Part shown: positions 63,553-64,000 of the stretch, piece by piece
How positions within the stretch are numbered: position 1 is the stretch's first letter
Layout of the letters: every line of letters starts with the position of its first letter
NCBI RefSeq assembly: GCF_000017625.1
Contig: NC_009712.1
Location: 186,001-250,000 of the forward strand
From: Methanoregula boonei 6A8
GTDB lineage: Archaea; Halobacteriota; Methanomicrobia; Methanomicrobiales; Methanospirillaceae
Reading direction: 5' to 3'
Length of the DNA stretch: 64,000 bases
Notes under the pieces: generated by a model
The model's input: the letters and a program-made list of their open reading frames with translations, nothing else
The model's database searches: none
What the model was told of the DNA's origin: nothing
Program-made: the position numbers and the translations under genes

Positions 63553-63657
63553 GAGCGGGGAACCGATTTATAAATTGTGGCATCCACCTGCCTGTCTAAC
63601 ACTATTATCCCTCACCTGTAATAATATTATATCCCTGCCCGGCCAATGATCACCCCA

Positions 63658-64000
63658 ATGAAAGTCGGGATCTATAAAGAGGTGCAGATCGACACCAGCC
63701 ACCGTCTTCTCCATTATAACGGGAAGTGCGCGAACCTCCACGGGCACCGGTGGAAGATCGAGGTCTGGATGGAAGGTGAACCGGATCCGGCAACACAGAT
63801 CGTGATCGATTACAGCGTCATAAAGAAGATAGTGGAGAAGTACGACCACCAGATCATTCTCAATAAGGACGATCCGATGGTCCCCCGGATTGCAGAGTTC
63901 CACCCGGTCATTACGACACCCGGCGATCCGACAAGCGAACTGATCGCGTCCATTATCCGGGACGATCTCGATAGCGCCTGCCGCGATATGGGGCTCCGCG
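63658..64000 (+). CDS. queD: 6-pyruvoyl-tetrahydropterin synthase / QueD family protein, cut by window end
   Basis: 114 residues visible, C-terminus missing. The zinc His residues are His15, His28 and His30 (DTSHRLL and NLHGHRW), with Cys24 four residues before His28 as in 6-carboxytetrahydropterin synthase. It likely makes the 7-deazaguanine precursor for archaeosine. ATG 63646 is an in-frame alternative start. The family identification is firm; QueD versus an archaeal PTPS with another role is open. Confidence 0.88.
   Translation, partial: MKVGIYKEVQIDTSHRLLHYNGKCANLHGHRWKIEVWMEGEPDPATQIVIDYSVIKKIVEKYDHQIILNKDDPMVPRIAEFHPVITTPGDPTSELIASIIRDDLDSACRDMGLR

Noticed and set aside
1-64000. CRISPR arrays, insertion sequences, integrases, prophage
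   Set aside because: I saw no regular spaced repeats, transposase motifs or phage genes.

Overview
The window comes from a methanogenic archaeon, most likely a Methanomicrobiales member close to Methanoregula. The marker set supports this: thermosome, aIF2-gamma, archaeal RpoE/Spt4, ribosomal proteins S24e/S27ae/L40e, a Kae1-Bud32 fusion, agmatinylcytidine synthetase TiaS, AglB oligosaccharyltransferase, a tetrahydromethanopterin-type DHPS-like protein, four-subunit pyruvate:ferredoxin oxidoreductase, Ni-sirohydrochlorin/cobyrinate amidase, and the archaeal families DUF2070 and DUF2098. I saw no IS element, prophage or CRISPR array. Genus placement is inference.

Layout. 1-7.8 kb: TiaS (cut by the window edge), a divergent HTH regulator, two membrane proteins, a lipoprotein gene interrupted by an in-frame TAG, the thermosome gene, and a lipoprotein with a cupredoxin-like domain. 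8-13.4 kb: a small four-CxxC protein, the porBAGD operon, and a two-gene KhtT/KhtU-like K+/H+ antiporter. 13.4-19.6 kb: a frameshifted Cys-containing gene, FAD synthase RibL, a JAMM protein, a Gly/Asn/Gln-rich secreted protein, a membrane-anchored acetolactate decarboxylase, a parvulin, about 1.15 kb of structured non-coding DNA, and the DHPS-like gene. 19.7-24 kb: PHP protein, TruA, an ArsC/LMW phosphatase-like protein, CbiA/CfbB and a two-domain DUF333 lipoprotein. 24-30.5 kb: a compact trpEGDCFBA operon with a TATA box overlapped by TGTACA. 30.6-37.3 kb: small membrane proteins, a radical SAM/SPASM gene beside two small Cys-rich genes, an archaellin-like protein, a two-repeat small basic protein, an AT-rich gap with a near-perfect origin recognition box (ORB), tRNA-Val and tRNA-Gly, HtpX and a DUF1917-like protein.

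37.3-57.3 kb is all on the minus strand. It holds the conserved information-processing cluster (aIF2-gamma, PIN protein, RpoE, Spt4, dephospho-CoA kinase, S24e, S27ae, Kae1-Bud32, XTP pyrophosphatase, L40e) and a surface-glycan cluster (phosphoglucosamine mutase, two GlmU-like proteins, GlmS, a left-handed beta-helix acyltransferase, a glycosyltransferase, AglB). Upstream of these lie Pcm, a cyclase, a DUF364-like protein and a minimal sufCB pair. The suf promoter region carries an unusual ATCGGTC/GACCGAT repeat array. 57.8-64 kb: M20 peptidase, a voltage-gated-type K+ channel, EF-2, S7, S12 and a QueD-like gene cut by the window end.

How the genes work together: the glycan cluster could take fructose-6-phosphate to UDP-GlcNAc (GlmS, GlmM, GlmU) and pass sugars through the transferases to AglB for N-glycosylation. 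The trp operon encodes the whole chorismate-to-tryptophan path. The por operon links acetyl-CoA and pyruvate. The most unusual points are the in-frame TAG in the lipoprotein gene, the PIN gene whose expected GTG start reads GTA, the lone ORB, the radical SAM neighbourhood, the suf repeat array and the non-coding block at 17-18.2 kb.
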